Both the position numbers and the translations under genes were made by a program. The notes under the pieces are model-generated. The model saw only the letters and a program-made list of their open reading frames with translations. It did not search any database and was not told the DNA's origin. Positions 63,811 through 64,000 of a stretch of 64,000 bases of DNA are shown here, in pieces. The stretch comes from Alphaproteobacteria bacterium. Lineage in GTDB: Bacteria > Pseudomonadota > Alphaproteobacteria > Micavibrionales > Micavibrionaceae. Positions within the stretch are counted from its first letter, which is position 1, and each line of letters starts with the position of its first letter. The DNA is taken from the NCBI GenBank assembly GCA_020443075.1, contig JAGRIU010000049.1, positions 49,148 through 113,147 on the forward strand. The letters are read 5' to 3'.

Positions 63811-64000
63811 CCGAGCCTTGCAACAGAATCGGTCCATTTTCTTCAAATATTTCGTTTTGCAATGGCTCGGCCCTTGTTTTTATAGTTGGCGAACAAACCT
63901 GTGGTTTGCTTCGCGCCGAGCCTTGCAACAGAATCGGTCCATTTTCTTCAAATATTTCGTTTTGCAATGGCTCGGCCCTTGTTTTTATAGTTGGCGAACA
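63811..64000. repeat. Tandem 105-bp direct repeat with internal terminator-like hairpin
   Basis: Unit 1 spans 63811-63915. Unit 2 starts at 63916 and is cut by the window end after 85 bases. The shared 85 bases are identical. Each unit contains the arms CCGAGCC-TTGCAA and TTGCAATGGCTCGG, then CCCTTGTTTTTAT on the plus strand. The first copy probably terminates ssrA. On the minus strand both units are open in one frame because 105 is a multiple of three. Confidence 0.9.

Noticed and set aside
63811..64000. CRISPR array
   Set aside because: Only two long direct repeats of 105 bases with no separate unique spacers.

Overview
The window looks like chromosome from a deep-branching alphaproteobacterium, possibly a Micavibrio-like or Rhodospirillales-type lineage. 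The exact taxon is inference. The evidence is a circularly permuted (two-piece) tmRNA gene, hisZ upstream of purA, a Cpa/Tad pilus locus, a CpdR-type receiver, a hybrid kinase of the CckA type, and the hflKC-degP and folate clusters. No insertion sequence, prophage, CRISPR array or rRNA operon was seen.

Layout. 1-4.3 kb: end of hisZ, purA, then a pair encoding a membrane-anchored pseudokinase and a small membrane protein. 4.3-7.7 kb: a 58-residue ORF, a cold-shock protein, an LplT-like MFS carrier, a nucleosidase and a coiled-coil membrane protein. 7.8-17.6 kb: the Tad (Flp) pilus locus on the plus strand: two Flp pilins, prepilin peptidase, CpaB, CpaC, CpaD, CpaE, CpaF, TadB and TadC. Two palindromic elements follow the stop codons of cpaF and tadB. 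17.7-24.2 kb, minus strand: TadD-like TPR lipoprotein, a free secretin-N-domain protein and three large GFTL-type pseudopilins, one with a cysteine-rich tail. No TadE/F/G is present. 24.5-31.6 kb: surface polysaccharide genes (GDP-mannose synthesis, gmd, acyltransferase, O-antigen ligase/polymerase, glycosyltransferase), tRNA-Val and cpdR. 31.7-39.3 kb: a secreted propeller-like protein, rluD, a candidate small RNA, a YjbH-type outer-membrane protein and a hybrid histidine kinase with a single-domain receiver. 39.4-42.4 kb: glpD-glpK. 42.5-48.5 kb: a FecR-domain surface protein, bdhA, a cyclic-nucleotide-binding protein, a formyltransferase, an orphan FlgC-like protein and small unknowns.

48.4-55 kb: an EamA transporter and a branched-chain amino-acid operon on the minus strand. 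It runs leader peptide, attenuator, threonine dehydratase, ilvB, unknown membrane gene, ilvH, ilvC. The leader peptide (54781-54701) is rich in Leu, Val, Thr and Ile codons and sits ahead of a textbook terminator, so classical attenuation is likely. 55-60.3 kb: miaA, a GNAT acetyltransferase, degP, hflC, hflK. 60.4-63.3 kb: mrp, folA, folB, thyA. 63.4-64 kb: the permuted ssrA gene with a long tag reading frame, then two copies of a 105-bp repeat carrying terminator-like hairpins.

Theme. Much of the window concerns the cell surface: pilus, polysaccharide and adhesin. Perfect TTAA-N7-TTAA sequences (the CtrA consensus) lie upstream of flp and between the pseudopilin operon and the polysaccharide genes. 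A shared AT palindrome lies upstream of flp, the candidate small RNA and the FecR surface protein. Common cell-cycle-linked control of surface genes is a reasonable hypothesis, not a demonstrated fact.
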